Assembly: GCA_013398615.1 (NCBI GenBank)
Contig: VZSR01001459.1
Location: forward strand, 4,315,439-4,379,438
Reading direction: 5' to 3'
Length of the DNA: 64,000 bases
Origin: Brachypodius melanocephalos
Lineage: Eukaryota; Chordata; Aves; Passeriformes; Pycnonotidae
In this document: one piece after another, positions 14,201 through 29,200 of the stretch
Layout: each line of letters starts with the position of its first letter
Numbering within the stretch: the first letter of the stretch is position 1
Position numbers and translations under genes: made by a program
The notes under the pieces: model-generated
Told to the model about the DNA's origin: nothing
Seen by the model: the letters and a program-made list of their open reading frames with translations, nothing else
Databases searched by the model: none

Positions 14201-17200
14201 ATTTTAAGAATGCCTCAGATGCAGTTGCATGAGTATTTATTTCAGCAGCAGCAGTTCAGGCAGGGTCCTCTGTTCCTGCCCTTGTTCTGCCCTCTGTGAT
14301 CCCATTGCAAATGTTTGTACAACCATGTGAGGAGATGGATTGTGAAATAATCCATGTTAAAAAAAAAAAAAAAACCCTTTAAAAAAATGAGAGTAGTTTT
14401 CATGTCCTGATTTAAACCAGATTATCTCTTAGTCTGGTTCATGTAGTAACAGGACAGAGCTGTACCAGCATAACTGAAGGAGCAGCACGGGGCAGGAATG
14501 AGAAGGATGGATGGGGCTGCTCACTCCAACACTGTCCCCAGAGATGCCTGAGGACCACATCCAGGTGCTTATGCTCATCCTGGGGATGGCAGTGCCCCAG
14601 AGCTTGTGTCACCACAGGCACTGAGGAGAATTGTAAAGGGCAAGAGACTTCCCTTCTCCCTGGAGACAGCCAACTCCTCAGAGAGACGAGGGAAAATGTG
14701 AAGGTGAGTGGCATACCTGAAACTTCTTGCCATTTCTATCTCCTTTTTTAGTCCCCAGCTGTGCCTTGCTCATACTGAACAAGGCATGCCTTTGTTTTCC
14801 TCTGGGAATGGCCACATCTAGTCTCATGTGATGAGAGATGGGGATAAGGCAGATCACTGCTTGGTAAATGGAGTGCAGCCTAGCCTGATTTGGAGTCCTC
14901 TGACGTCCTGCTCTCAATCCAGGCAATGCAGGAAAAGCACTTCAGCTCTTACTGCAGAAGATCCAGGTTGTGTGTGATTTTGCCAGTGCCAGAGGTAAAG
15001 GTACTGAATCCTAGGCCCTTCTGTGTTCAGTATCTCAAAATATTGCTCGTTTTCATTAAAAGGGAGCAGTTCTGTGATCAGCTCCCTCTTCTCCCACTCT
15101 AGGACTAGACCTCATCCTCTCTGCCAACGTCAGGCTCTCACTTCCAAGCCGGATGCTCAGGGCAGCCACTGGTTGCTTGTTCTCGCTGTTGGTACCATAG
15201 TTTCAGCCCTCATCCTTCTTCCTTTTTATTTGAAGAAAATCACTATGAAAACTTCTCTGGCAGCATCTCTGCTCTTTCATCCAGCAGAACACAGCCTGAG
15301 GGAAGGGGCAGAGCCCACAGGCAGAGCCCAAGACCAAACTGGAGTTTGGTGCCGCTGCTGCGCTTCACGGTGTTGGCTCCGGGGGTTTTACCATCTCCTC
15401 CTGCAGGAGACCTGAGCCCAGCTGGTCCCAAGGGTGGTGGGACATGGGGTTGGCTCCATGTGGGAAGGGCTGAGGCAGAGGGGCCCAGGACCTGCAGCTG
15501 CAACCATCCCTGTCCAACTTCTTGTTCCGTAGCCATTTCCCAAATGGCTACTTTAGGGCCTTTCAGAAATCCTGGGAGTTGTCAGTTATAGTAACAGACC
15601 CCCTGCTGATGAATGAGCCCCGAGATGCCCATTTGGGCTTTGGAACAGACTAACTCAGGCTCATTAGACAAAAAAGAGAGAGAGACAGCTTTGCAGATGG
15701 AAAGTTGCTTTTTAAGCATGCTGGGTGATCTGTTAAGAGCTTGACTGTGGAAAGAGGCATGGGCCCTCATTATATGCTTGTTACTTTTACTCTTTTGTAA
15801 TTAACACGAGGTTTAAATTTTTGTCACAAAACAGAATTCTACAAGATCCCGTTTCCTTTCTGGTGAGGCCAATAGTGACCTACTGCTTTACAAACCAACA
15901 TATTTTGTCTTGAGAAAGGAAACAGGTATTTGCTAAGCTTAAATGCAGATTGGTGATTTCCAGAACTATCAGGATATTGACAAATCTCAGAAAATACTAC
16001 TTTTCATTCTAATTATAGAGCATCATTACCAAAATCAATAAGCGCGTTCCAACCTGGGAATGTCCCATTTTAAGGAAATAGAACTGTCTAGATTTTGCTT
16101 CAGGTTTAGACCTGAGCCATCCCATTGGTGTTAACAGAGGTTCCTGAATAACTTCTACCAGCTACAACAGGCTTTGCCATTGTAAATTTGAGTCCACATG
16201 ACTAAGGAACCTGTATAATCTTAAATGGGTTCTCAGGAGTAATGTAATTGCAGTATCAAATTTCTTCTTGCCAGCTTCTTCCTGTGCCCCACATGGCCAG
16301 CCTTCATCTGAATTTCATGAATCAGTGTTCTCCTCTCAGCTGTCCTGTAAATAAAAAGCAAATACAGTTTTATGGCAGGCTGATGTATCTCCAGGTGTAA
16401 ATAAGAGAGGACTCTGGGGTTTTTTATGTGATTCACCTTTTCTGCAATGAAGATTGTTGCATCAGTTGGGGCAGGCAGAGCAGTTAGCAGACAAGGGAAG
16501 CAAGTGCTTAAGTACGTGAAAGGGGTCTGCAAGGAATCTCTGATCTTCTGCCCCCGTTGTGCTGTGGATGTGAGAGGTCTTTGGCTTAAATTACAGCAAG
16601 AGGGACGTTTCAGTTGGACATTAGAAACAACTTCATGGTAGGAAAGACAGTAAAGTGGTGGTCTGTAGAATTGCCATCATTTCTAGGTTTCAGACAAGGT
16701 TAAGGAGCTCCAGTGAGGAGCACCACAGGAGTCTGATCCCTCACAGGAGCTTCCAGGCCTGTTCTCCAGTTCTGCAGTGCCAGCTTTAAACCACACAGTG
16801 AAGCTTGAGAAAAGAGGAGGGATGGTACAGTGTGATAAATTGCCCTGTAAATCACAGGCTAGAAGCCTGCCTGTCACTCTTAAACTGTAGCATGTGGGTC
16901 AGTTGCATGAACATCTTTCTGCAGGCACTTTTATGGATATGGCCACTGAACTCAGTTGGTGCCTAGATGTGCATCACCTTTATTTTGAAAGATAATGTCA
17001 AGCGTGCAGTCGTGAGTCACACAACAGGACAATACATGCTTCGGGTGTGGAAGACTAGAATTCAAAATACCATGTTGGTGACCTTGAAAATTCCCAAACA
17101 TAAACAGTATCATTTTTATTTTTAATTTGCTATATGATGTGTCCCATAAGAGCTGAGAAATTCATGCTGTACTTTGCCCACAGGGCATCCTAAGGGGGTG

Positions 17201-20200
17201 AAGCTCATGCAAAAAGCTTGGCAGCAAGTTGGAAAACTGCTGTTGACATCCCTCCTCAGTTCTTTGTGTAGGAGGATTTCCCCAACATTTCCAAAAATAC
17301 CTTCTTTTGCAGAGAGAGCAAAGGAGAATGGGCAAGGGCAGCTGAGGTCGGGCAAGGAGGGATCTGCACAGCTGCAGTCGATCTTACTGTTTTATCTCTG
17401 TGGAACTAATTAAATGGATTAATTGCAGACATATTTTTTTCTCTGGAAATGCTTTCCCCAGTGCTGTTGTAATGGTGAAGTCTGGGAAAAAAAAAGAGCA
17501 AGATTTTATCTGTGCAGTTACTGGCTTAATAGTTTGCAATGCGTAAGTTTGAACAATTTTTTTTTTTAATATCAAAATATTCTTATTAATCTCTATTAAG
17601 AACAAGGTTTTGAGTGCTCAGAAATAATATGCCATGAGGAGTGTGGGTTTTCTCATAACTACAGTTGTAGGGGATGCCAGGTACCACTGGCATCTCCTAC
17701 TCATCTGCTGGGTCTGCTGTAAGTTACTGTAGAGGAAACTCTTATACAGCTTTAAAATTTTTGAACTCTGTCTTTTAAAGCTGTGAGATATTTTAAAAGA
17801 CAAAGGCATTTCACAAATGCTTTTTGTGAAATTATATCACTTTATGAAAAGAAGGCTCTATTAAGAAATCAATGCACTATTTTTCTATTCCCAGCTCAAA
17901 GAAACAATTTGCATATTCATTGTCAGTTGATTTGCTGCTAGTTAATTTCTTTTCTATATTATTCTTAGTATGTTAGTATGAGTTAAAGTGTACACAGGTA
18001 TCTCTGGAGTAGATTCACTCTCATGAACTGGTAGGTTCAGAGCTAGAGCACTGAATGTCTCAGACATACTGTGAATGAAATATCCTATAATACAGCTAGA
18101 TGTACCCCGAGGGAACAGTATACTTCTGCTGTGAAACTGTGAATTAACCACAGCAACCAGATAAATTATATTTTTTCTCTCTCCTTGTAACCATAAAATA
18201 TAGCTATTGAAAGACCCTATCCTGTCCTAAGTCCCATGGCAGCATTTGGACTAACATTAGCACCAGCTATTTCACAGGAGGATGTAGTCTGAGTGTAAAA
18301 TTATAGGGTAAGAATATTAAATCAATTCAGCAACCTTAGCTGCTTGGATAAATACTGGGAATCAGCAAACTAGTAAAACAATAACAAACAGGGGTGAACT
18401 TCATTTTACTGTTCTTAAAACCCATGCAATTTGGGGAAAAACAAGGCCTTGGAATGCACAACACGTTGTGCTGCTACTACAAATGTTGCAAGTACACGAA
18501 TTCATTCAGTTTATTGTGGAATGCTGAGTTGGTTGGTTTAAAAGAAAACAGTTCCTCTATTGCTATAAACAGCGTGTGTTCTACTCTATTGACTTACAGG
18601 TTAAAATTCATTTGAGTTCGAACTTTTAAGCTGAAACAAGCGTGGGCGGCGTGCCTGGGTCTTGATTGGTGGGTTGTTTCATGTTTTGGAAACCCTGTCT
18701 TTTCCAAGAAAGAACAAAACCTTTTGGAAATGTCCTACAAATTGACATTTATAAAGTAGTAAAAATAAGCCAAATTTGAATTGTAAAAATATCGTTAATG
18801 TTAAAAAATAAAATCACAACAGTTCTTATTGATGACACATATTCTATCCCTGAAGGTTCAAAGTTGTTTTATTCTGATCAAATTATCAGTTAAATGGATG
18901 GATTTCTGCTCAGTGATTCGCTCTCTACAGCCATTTTTTAACCACCATCAAAAAGTTTCCAGTGGAGGCTGGTAAAACTCCTCACATTTTGTAGGAACCA
19001 CATCATCATTCAAAATGATGATCATTTACTCTCCAGAGTCTTAAAAGTTTCCTAAATTTCAGTGTTCATCAGTAACAGTGACTGGTAGTGCAGGCATGAA
19101 GTGAAAGCTGGGAAGAGGCAGTCCTCATACCTGCTGTATTATTTCAATTTGTTTTATTGGGTTTTGTTTTGCTTTTTAATAAAAGCTTGGGACCTGAATG
19201 TACCAAAATGGTAAGTCCCTGCCCACTCATACAGCTCCTTATTTTTGAAGCATTCAGTGTGCTGTTTCAATCAGAGAGTAAATGGGTTTGCTTTGCAGGC
19301 TCAGAAGAGCAAACTGCAAATGCTGGTTTAGTCAGTTAAAGCTGAATCCAGACTTTATCCACAAAACCAACATTTAGGCAACAACAAAAAAAACCTCCTG
19401 GCCCAGATATTATTGCAGACTTCCTACTCAGATGAATGAACGGGTTTTCACCACTTTCCTCACTTTTAGGTAGAGACAAGCCTTTTAACTTAAAAGGGCT
19501 TTTCCTGCAACCTGTTGGTTTTTCAGCAAGCTTTTCTGTAGGTCTCACATGACAGAAGTTGAAGTCATGTTTTCCACTAATACCTCATCTCCCTACAACT
19601 GTACAATTGTCCTGTGTCCTTGTTCCAATTTTGGGGTCCTGAAGGGGAAGAGAAAGATTGATAAACAGCTTATCAAGCACCAAGGACATTTACTTGGTTT
19701 ATATCTGCCACAGTTATTCTGGACATGTTTATGGTATGGAGAGGTTTATAAACTTTATACTTATTAGCAGTAATTCCTTAGTAGAAAAAAAATTATTAAT
19801 TAAAGCACACCATTTGCATGCACAAATCACCATAGTTTGACTTGGATGCTATTTAATACTGAATCCATCTAGGCAAAGCAATTGTGTCTCTGTGGAGATC
19901 AATCCTAAAGAATAAAAGAGATGAAAGGATTTTTTAAATAATTTGAGCAAAGATTGTCTTCTTTTTCCTGAAACTATGGAAATAAAGTTTCTACTTTCTA
20001 CAGGAAAATGTCGTAATTAGGAAATTTGCAAATGGAAATTAGGCTGTGTTGGTCTTTTTCTTTATTTATATTATTAACTGCAGTCTTTAATTACCATATT
20101 TATTATTCATGTTTCAATATAATTCATTTTATAAGTGCAAGATCAAATATAAAAATCAAAATGGGCTGGATGCACCCTATTGTTCACATGCAAAGCAGTT

Positions 20201-23200
20201 AACATAGATGTAAAAATATGAGGTGAATTGAAACATCCATATTTCATAAGGATGCAGTCTACATTTTCTGAAATTATGGCTTGAACTCTTATTTTTAACT
20301 TTTTCTCATTTGCATACATATTACTCCCTGTTTAAATGATGTGTTAATTCTATTCATTAGACTTCAGTGGATGCTTCTGACTCTCCTGATAATCAAGCAG
20401 AGGTCCCTGGAAAGCAAATTATGGACTTTCATGTTGCAAAAGCCATTGTAAACGTGACATTTATCACTGCAAAGCCAACTCCTGTGGAGCACTTGGCTGC
20501 AGTCAGGAGGGCAGAAGCCTTTTTCTTCTGCTTATGGTGATGATTGTCATCTGTGGATAAGGAGCTGGCACCAGGTCCCCAGTGGCTCTTCAGAAATGGT
20601 TGGGCGCTTCACAACTGCTCCACAGTCTTGGTGGTAAAAATGCCTGTTCAGTTCTTTGAGGGAATAATTTGACTCACATCCCCACGCAAACAGCTTCAAG
20701 AAAATGGGTGGTGTGGAATTTTCTGTTTTATATATTCCATTCCATATAATGTGATGGTGGAGACCAGGATGGGGGGACCTGACCTACCTAGATGGGCTCT
20801 GTACTATCTGAAGTGTATTTGGCTGTCAGAACCAGAGCCTGCAGCTTTGGCTTTGCTGTGCTTCCAAAATATGCTTGTACTTCAAAATCTGGAAGAAGAG
20901 AGCCCTGAAAGCAAAGCACAAAGCTGACAGTAGTACAACAGGAGTCCTTTCTCCATTCTCTGGGTTACTGAGCCATACCCTGTTGTGAATGTGGGAAGAA
21001 ACTGTGGGAAGTAAAGGGGCAATGAAATAGTATTGCAGTTAGGTGTCTGCTGTTGCAATTTAATTTGCCAAGGCCATGTCAATTCATCTCTTTAGTTTTA
21101 GGTATAAAAGCATTGTTATCCCAGTGGCAAACCCAAGGTGATAATTTTGGAAGGTTTTATGCTGTTGGGGTGAGCCCTTAGTGGTGCCACATAGGGATTT
21201 GCCGTGTGTGCTCTGATTAATAAAAAAAAAATAGTGGGAAGAAGAAAGATTTATATTGGCATCTCTTTGTGCAAATCCTTGACATCTTTAAAAGCGTGTA
21301 AGTATAATTTCCATCTGGTATTTTGCAGAGCCTGGACCTTTTCAAAAGCAGTGCTTGTGTGCTGCAGGGAATTAGTTGAGGTCTTTGTGATAGCAAAAGG
21401 TGAGAGTTCAACATGTGGTTTCGTAGCCACAGAGCTACAGAGAGCAAATTCCCTGTTGTATAGCTTAAAGGTACAGGTGGAGACTACTAGAAAGAGACCT
21501 GTTGTCCTGCAGCTTAGTTTCATTCCAAGTGCAGAGAATAAGAGAGCTGAAGAGATCACTGCATTTGATACACATTCTCAGCAGCTGCTTCATCTGCCTG
21601 TCTCTGGCTGTGTAATCTCAGTCTCAGGATCTTTCTGCATGAGAAACAGCTGGGCACTGCTGAGCACAGGAGAAATGATCCCCTTTCAGCATCCTTTGGG
21701 ATAACCCAAGCTGCAGCTGGGCACATGGGGCAGTGAAAAATCTGTGTGTTAGTGAGTTGCAGAGCTGTCTGTAGGGTCTGAGCTTGCACTTGGATCCTCT
21801 CTTATCCTTTCCAGTGCTTCCTTGTGCTGACAGTGTGCAAGAGAATCCCTGAGCTTTACACCAGCATTTTTGAAACACTTAAATCAATCTGCAGTCCTCT
21901 CCTCCTTCACTCCCTGGACAGCTGAGTCCAGTGGGACTTCTGCACTGTAAAGCTGGGGCAGGCTGTGCTAATTTCCTGTGTGATGAGCACACGAGGATTT
22001 CGAGGAAAAGGGACTTTAACCTTAGCCCAGGGTTTAAGGTTATCCACAGTTCTCAATTTCGTGGTTTGGGTTTTGTTTGTCTTTTATAAACCTGGAAAGT
22101 AGACAGCTCACCTCTTTGGGGAAATGAGGCAGGGGATAAACATTCCCCTTCCATCCTCTTTCTAGAATTTTTTCCCTTGTGCCAAATACAGCAGCTTCCC
22201 ATACCAGAGAGAGATGTATTGGCAACTTCACTCCTTATGTTATTCTGGTGACTGGATTAACATTAACATTGTGATTGCTCTCCACCAACATTATTGTATT
22301 TTACTGAGCTTTCTGCAAAGAATGAGTTAAATACATATGGGTTGAATGCTTTCTGTTACAACTCATGTTCTGTCTTGACCTTCTTGGTTTCACATATTTT
22401 CCCCTTTTAAAGTTACTAGCTGTATCTGAGATCTTAACATCAACATTCCCATTTATTTTGGGAAATAAATATTAATGAGATGGCTGCTGATAGCATTGTG
22501 TGGGTAAAAACAAATGCTTTTATAATAAATGGCATTTAATATTAATTGAATGGTTTGGAGTTAAAGCAGGATATAAAGTGACAAGCCCGTGGCACAGCAA
22601 AATGCCCTTTGCAGGAATCCAATTAGAAGAGGAAGCAGCAAATTCTGTGCAAACTTGCTATAATCACACAGGGGCAATACAAGAGTGGAGCGTAATTTGG
22701 AGCCTAGGACCCGTCCCCTTGAATGTCTCATAATTTCCATGAATCAACATTTAGTTACTATGTGGTGCCAAGTTCACATTATTCTGCTTTTCCCTGACAA
22801 TGCTGCATCCCATTGCTCCATCCCTCCCTCTCCAGAGGGAGACAGTGTGCTTTGCAATAAAGGACACATCAGTTAATGCACTGTCCTGCTACATGTCTGC
22901 CAGAGAAAAGCGGCTCATTTGTTAGCCTGCTGAAATTACTTTGCACTGAAAATCTTCTGCTGATGTTACAGGCTTTTGCCTGATCACTTGAAGCTGTTTT
23001 TGAACTTTTGCCATTTCTTCAGTGAGGATGATCAAGAGTTGTCCCCTTTCCAAACTGTAGTCTTCGTTCATGATTTGGAAAAATAGGTTTGCTGAGATCT
23101 GTTGTAGATAAATGGTTAAGTCCTGCCTCAAGAAACCAAGTGCAGTTGTCAGATATATCTTGTGTTATAAAGAGTGATATATTCATTGAGTTTGAATTGT

Positions 23201-26200
23201 TCAAAAATAATTTCTCTAAATATTATGTATTGTTTTCATCTGGCAGATGGAGTTGCAGAAGCTGCTATAGCAAGAGCTTGTTTGTGGCATTTCAGAGAAC
23301 CTGGGTATTGTGTGAAATTGGCTTAGCAAGCCTCTAAAAGGAGGGTGCAGAATGTAAAGTGAGGGTGTAGGAGTGATAGCCAGGGCAGTGCTTCCAGGCT
23401 GATAAAGAAGTGTGTGGAGAAAAAAAAAACAACAAGGAGCAAGTGAATTTATCCGTTCTGTCAAAATGGCTACGATCAGCCAGGAGGCAAATGAATAAAC
23501 GGATCAACAAGTATTTCACACTTGTGTGTTCTCGACAGGAAATCACAGATCTGAAACCAAATGTCTGGGACAAAACTACCAGAAACAGTGGCAAAATACT
23601 CTGCTGTTTAGTCTGCATTTTCAACATTTTTAGCTCACGAAAGTCCTTGAATTAAAGCACTAGAATAAAGCAGGAACTTGTTACTACATTTCCCAGATAT
23701 GAGCAGAGATGAAAATATTTGGGGTGGGTCTAACAACAGGACCTCAGTCTCCACTGGAATCTCCCTTTGCTGCACACCTGGATGTGTCTGGCTGGCCATG
23801 GTGATGGCTCCTGTCTTTTCTTCTCCCAAGCTCACAGTCTGATGGCAGCCAAAGCACCACCAAAGATCACATCAGAACACAGAAATGAAATGCATAAATA
23901 CAGCAGGAGGAAAATGGATGTGAATTGCTAGAGGTGCCAGGGCTGAACAACTCACCTGGGAGCAGGCATCTACTACATTCCTCCAGGACACTGCCAGAGC
24001 AGCCATGGCCCTTCATGAGCTTCAAGAAAAGGAAAAGCAGAGCCAAGAGCTTGTGTTTAATTACATGTCTGCTTCTGAGCAAGTGCCTCGTGCATCCAGG
24101 CATGTTTCTTCATACATTAAGAAACACATTTTCATAAGATGTGAACTGCAGTTCTTGTGGACTTTTTTCTCCTTTTCCCCAATCCCACATTTAACAACAC
24201 TGAAAGGTTATCAAGAACTTAATAAAAGATAGATTTAAGCCTTAGAAGTAATGCAAATAAGAACAGTCCATAAATAGAAAATATATTAAATTGTATCTGG
24301 TGTTAAGGGCTCTAATAATTAGCACAGGTTGACTGAATTTCTCCTGTTTTGCTTATCTGCAATGAACTTTTGTCTAGAATCATGTTCTGCTCCTGTGATT
24401 AGCAGCTGTTTCTACACGGTGATCAAGACAACAGGAGAACAATGTTTTATTTGCTTGAGTGTGTGCTTAGTGCAAAAGAGTTTGTCCTAAGGGTGAAACC
24501 AGTTTCTAGTTTTCTGTTTCTAATTTTCAAAATAATTTCAACTGATTTTTTAAATGGAAAATCTCTTCTACGTCTGTTACTTTATGATTTTTTCAATTCT
24601 TGGCTCTTTCATGTCATTAGAGGCCTGATAATAGACATTGTGGTAACTTTTCTGATATGCCTCATACTTTGATTCCTTTTTGTGTAATAAATGTGTATGT
24701 CCTTGGTGCAAATATTCCAGAAGCTTAGAATGAGTCACAGAAATTTCCAAGATGTCCTTTTCTTAATAAATATTTAGAAAAGGCAACTCTTTCTCTCTTT
24801 GTTTCATGCACTGTCAGGATCATGCTTCCAATCCCCTCTGCCTCATGGTGTAGTGGATTCTAGCTCTGTTACTTGCTTATAATATTTCTAGAATTTTTCT
24901 TATTGCTTATTTGGTCTGTGGAAATGGTAGTTTAAAACACCCATTGTTTTTGTTTCCTGTAAATTTTTATTGTGCCTGTGCATGCTTGTACTCACTTGAA
25001 AGCAAACCAGTGAGAGCTTCCAAGTCAGAACTACAATTTTCATAGGAAAATTAAAATAAAGGCAGAAAGCACTGGCTTAAACTGACAATTAGGATACAAC
25101 CTGACACCCTGTTGGTCAGGGTGGTGGTGGCAGTCCCACTAAATGGTGGCTGCAGTCCTGTTGGAGTGATAGATGTGGTTCTGTTGAATTGGTGATCCTG
25201 TAGAAGGCTCTGGTCTTTCACTAGTCCGGTGATGGTTATGTAGCTCTTGTCCTCTGGGAATCCAGTAGGCGTCCTGCTCATGCTGTTCCAAATCTCATAT
25301 GATATCCAGGTAGGAATGCTTGGTTCCTCCACCTGGGCAGAGCATCTCACAATAGCATGATGTCATTTTTTGAGTCATTCAGGAAAGTCTCCATGCCCCA
25401 TTAATAGAAGATATCCCTCGGAGGGAGTTATCAGGGATGAATCATGGAAGAGATAACACTGCCCCACCTGGTTTTAACAGCTTATGGAGATGGTGATAGA
25501 ATACATACTTTTGATTACATCTTACACTGTAACCTAAGACAATGCTTAATGCTGCTGTCTGGTTTTTGGGTGTTAGTAAGCTTTTTCTTGTAGTTTAATT
25601 ATCTTGGGATTTGCTGTTGTTGTTGATGATGATGCTATTTACTTTGTAGAAACATTCTCACAGAAAATGCAGTAGTTTAAGGCAGATGCTTCTGGAAGGG
25701 TCCTGTTGATGTGGGGACTTTTCATTGTGATATGTTAATTGATGTAGGTCTGTGGTGGCTGGCGAAGGGAGCCCAGTGGGGGTGTTCACACCACGCTGGC
25801 TGCCTGATTTAACCAGAAACCACTTCAGCAAATGCTAGTGTGCAGCACAGCTCTGTTAGTGCAGAGCTGTGCCCAAGGTAGGAAGCCCAGCAGAGAAGGG
25901 ATGCTGGAGCAGTCCAAGCTCTCAGTACCTGTGTGTCTCCCTGGCATTGGAGAGGAGTCCCTGGGTCCCACTCGGGTGTCTCTCCAGAGTGAGATAGGGA
26001 TGTATTCCTCATACTGCTGCACAGCACACAGCATGGCAGCTCTCAGTGGTCTGCTTCAGTGGTTGGCAGTGTATTGCCCTGATATTTGTGTTTCCTTGTC
26101 ACATTTGTTAACCTTTGAATGCAAGAAACTCATTAAAGCAATTCCTGAGATGCACACTCCAGGCTTCCCCAGAGCTCTTGGCTCAGGCCCTGATTAGCAT

Positions 26201-29200
26201 CAGCGACTGCAAGAAGCAAATCTCCAAATGGGTTGATTGATAGCAAGATTAATGATCCTCAAGATTTCTGTCCAGGTTTATTATTGGGAGGCTTACAAAT
26301 CTTTGCTTTCAGCGAGATGGGTGGGGAGGAAGGACCAGCTGGCTGCCACCCAGTCTGTCTATATTAGCATGATGAGGTGATGGACATAGCTCTGTTAAAG
26401 CACCAGCACTAAGCAGTGTAATTTCAGTGTTCCTATTATCTACCAGGTACTAAATAATTTGCTCCTCTGCTCTTGGTGCCAGCTGGTGTTTTCTTTTCCT
26501 TTGTGCTGTGCTTCCAAAGGTGTAATGCCATTTCTGATTGTGTTTTAAACAGAGTTAACAGAGACACCATGAAATTTTTAAGTTGCTATTTCTTGCTGAA
26601 GTGACCAGTGAAAAAAGCTCAGCCTGCAAATACTCAGTGATTAGGAGAGAAAGAAAATAATCACTCTTTTAATAGTTGTCTTGGCCCCAGATAAGCTAAA
26701 CATGAATTATGTCCAGCAGTGTTGGGAATTCTTCCTAGTTCTCCCATGCAGCTTTAGTCCAGGTGCACATGGACACATGTGTTGGAAAGATGAAGCTTCC
26801 CACTGAGTATTTCATTATATTTAACAAACTGGCATTTCTGCCTGAAGATGGGCAGGGACATCAAAACTGAGGAACAAGCTGTGCTTAAATTTTTACGAGA
26901 CTTTTGTGTTAGATTGCAGGCTAAGCCTTGGAATACCTAAAATACCTGTCAATTGAATGTCCTGATGTCCCATTTGGAAGAAGAAGAGTATTTTTTGTAA
27001 AGGCAATAGCGGAGCTCTCCTGTTTTGAAAGTAATTAGGTGAGAGTAATTAGGGACATTTATGTGAATATTCAAAAGAGAGACTTCTGTCTCTGTTTCTG
27101 TTGTCCTCTCCTAGGTTGGATCATCTCTCTTTTGGTTTTCTTATAACATTGTGTCCAGTCCAGAGGAATTACACTTTGCATTTAAAATTACCTGCATTTT
27201 AACATCCCACTGTGTGACCCTGTTTTTATTCATTTTTTTCCAAAGATTCATCATCCCAAAAGGAATTCATGTCCTGCAGTTATAATATCAAGTATACCAA
27301 ATCTTGAGATCTTGGAGGTGCTAAAAGCTCCTCTCTAGTAAGAGGCAATCTTCATTGATTGCTGTGGCTCTTGTGATTATGGAACAGCTCTTCACTTGCT
27401 TAAATCCAGCTTTCTTTTGTGAGAAAGTTTTAAGTCTCCTTTTTAATATTACATGATGGTTTGGGCATTGGAAGCACACATTTTATAGGAAATGCCTGAG
27501 GTGTTATTTGATTGAAAAAGTCATGTCTTTGTTTTCCTCTGTAATTTTCTAGCCTTTGTTATGAATGTTGCATTACATAAATAGTTGGCTCAGGGAGAAG
27601 AAAATTAATATGGTCAGGCTTTCCTCTGGTTTTTAAAGCTGTATCTAATTTTAAACCATTTAAAGATACCACCTAGAGGTATGTCTACTCTATTTTTGCC
27701 TGAAGACATTCAGGTTCTGAGTAGTAATACATATAACCAAGGAGCTTGTTCTCTTGCAGTAGAAAATACTGATGAGTAAACCCATTCAGTCATCTGTAAA
27801 AGTGCTGAGTGTATCCAAGGCAGCTGTTGTGGCTATTGATTAAAGCAGGAGAGGAAGGTTTGGTGCCTCTGGCCCTGTCAGAGGTCACCAGGAGAGTAAT
27901 TAGCTACCAAGTGTCACAGGGCCAAGTGTCATCACAAATAAGGTTTCACCATTGCCTTCGCTGTTCTCCAGGGACACCAGGATGATGGGACAAGGAAGCG
28001 TGGAAAACGTTTGTGCTGAGTTAAACTGAGACTTAGCCACATGATTTGCAATTAAAGAGCTTTCTAAGTGCATTTCTGCACTGGCCACCTGGGTGCTCTC
28101 TGGTTGCACAGCTGATGAAGGGGGAGGACATGAAGGCAGCCCATCTGGGGGTGTTGTCATTTCCTAACTGTTTAATTATTTGAATACCCTTCTAAAAATC
28201 ATCATATCTCACGTAATGCCTGAGTTCAATACTGTGTGTCATATAAATGGGTGTCCGGGCCCTGGTGCAGGATAGGATCTCAGAGGATTGAGAGAAGAGG
28301 ATTTTTAATTTTGTGGAGAGCTGTGTAGTCAGCTGGCAAATTTAGGCCATAAATATTAAATTAGCTGTCGTTTCATGTCAGAAATCCCTAGTCTGTTTGC
28401 AGATTAGTTTTTCAACTGGACAGTTTTACTAGTGGTGCGTTCCTCAGCACGAATGCTGCCTCGAAGTTTTGTCCACCTTCTATTTTTTTCTGTCCATCTG
28501 CCATTTCCCAGCCTTTTCCCTGTCTTTATTTCCCTATGATATTAGAGAATATTGTGGACAGGTGATCAGCATTTGGACTTTTTTGTGGATCTGTGTGGGT
28601 CAACTCCCCAATGTGAAAATGTACTTCTCCTTGTCCAGAGGAAGTCCCCTGAAAGAGACAGTCCATTTTTCACTGTTCTATCTAGGATAACATGCCAAGG
28701 GCTTGGCATGCCATGCACTTCTGAAACCTACCCATCACCATCCAGACCTCTCCAGGTACCGTATCTGTGTGATGCTTAACACTGCTATAAAGAAATAAAG
28801 AATATTTCAGGCAGAAACTGCTTTGTGGGGAAAAGGCAAATGGTCTTCAGGATGGATCCGCTGGAAAATCAGCATTACTGTAGGGAAATTTTCCTCCTTT
28901 ATCAGCTTCCCTTTATTCTCCTGGTTTTTATGCATTCCTGCTTTGTACATCCTCCAGCAGCTCCAGTTCAGTCAGTATTCAGTGCTTTACTGCTCCAGCA
29001 TGGCACAGGTTCTATTATAACTTGGCTTTTGAATTCTGGTCATTAAGTATTAAGACCCGTGAAGGAAAATAAGTGTAGAAAATTAGGGCAATATAAGCCA
29101 TTTTCTGGCCAAAAATAGTAAATGAAGATGCCTCTCTGATAAAATGAATATAATATCACTGCTCCATGCTGGTCACTTATTCATATTCATAAGATCAGTT

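Noticed and set aside
14650..14710. Candidate for the missing juxtamembrane exon, because a GTGAGT donor follows a charged stretch at 14703
   Set aside because: The segment between the best nearby AG and this donor is 34 bases, not a multiple of three, and its translation does not resemble the mammalian 29-residue insert.
21204..21704. 166-codon open frame in the large intron
   Set aside because: No domain, signal or codon bias is visible, a minus-strand frame overlaps it, and no gene signals flank it. It is compatible with chance.
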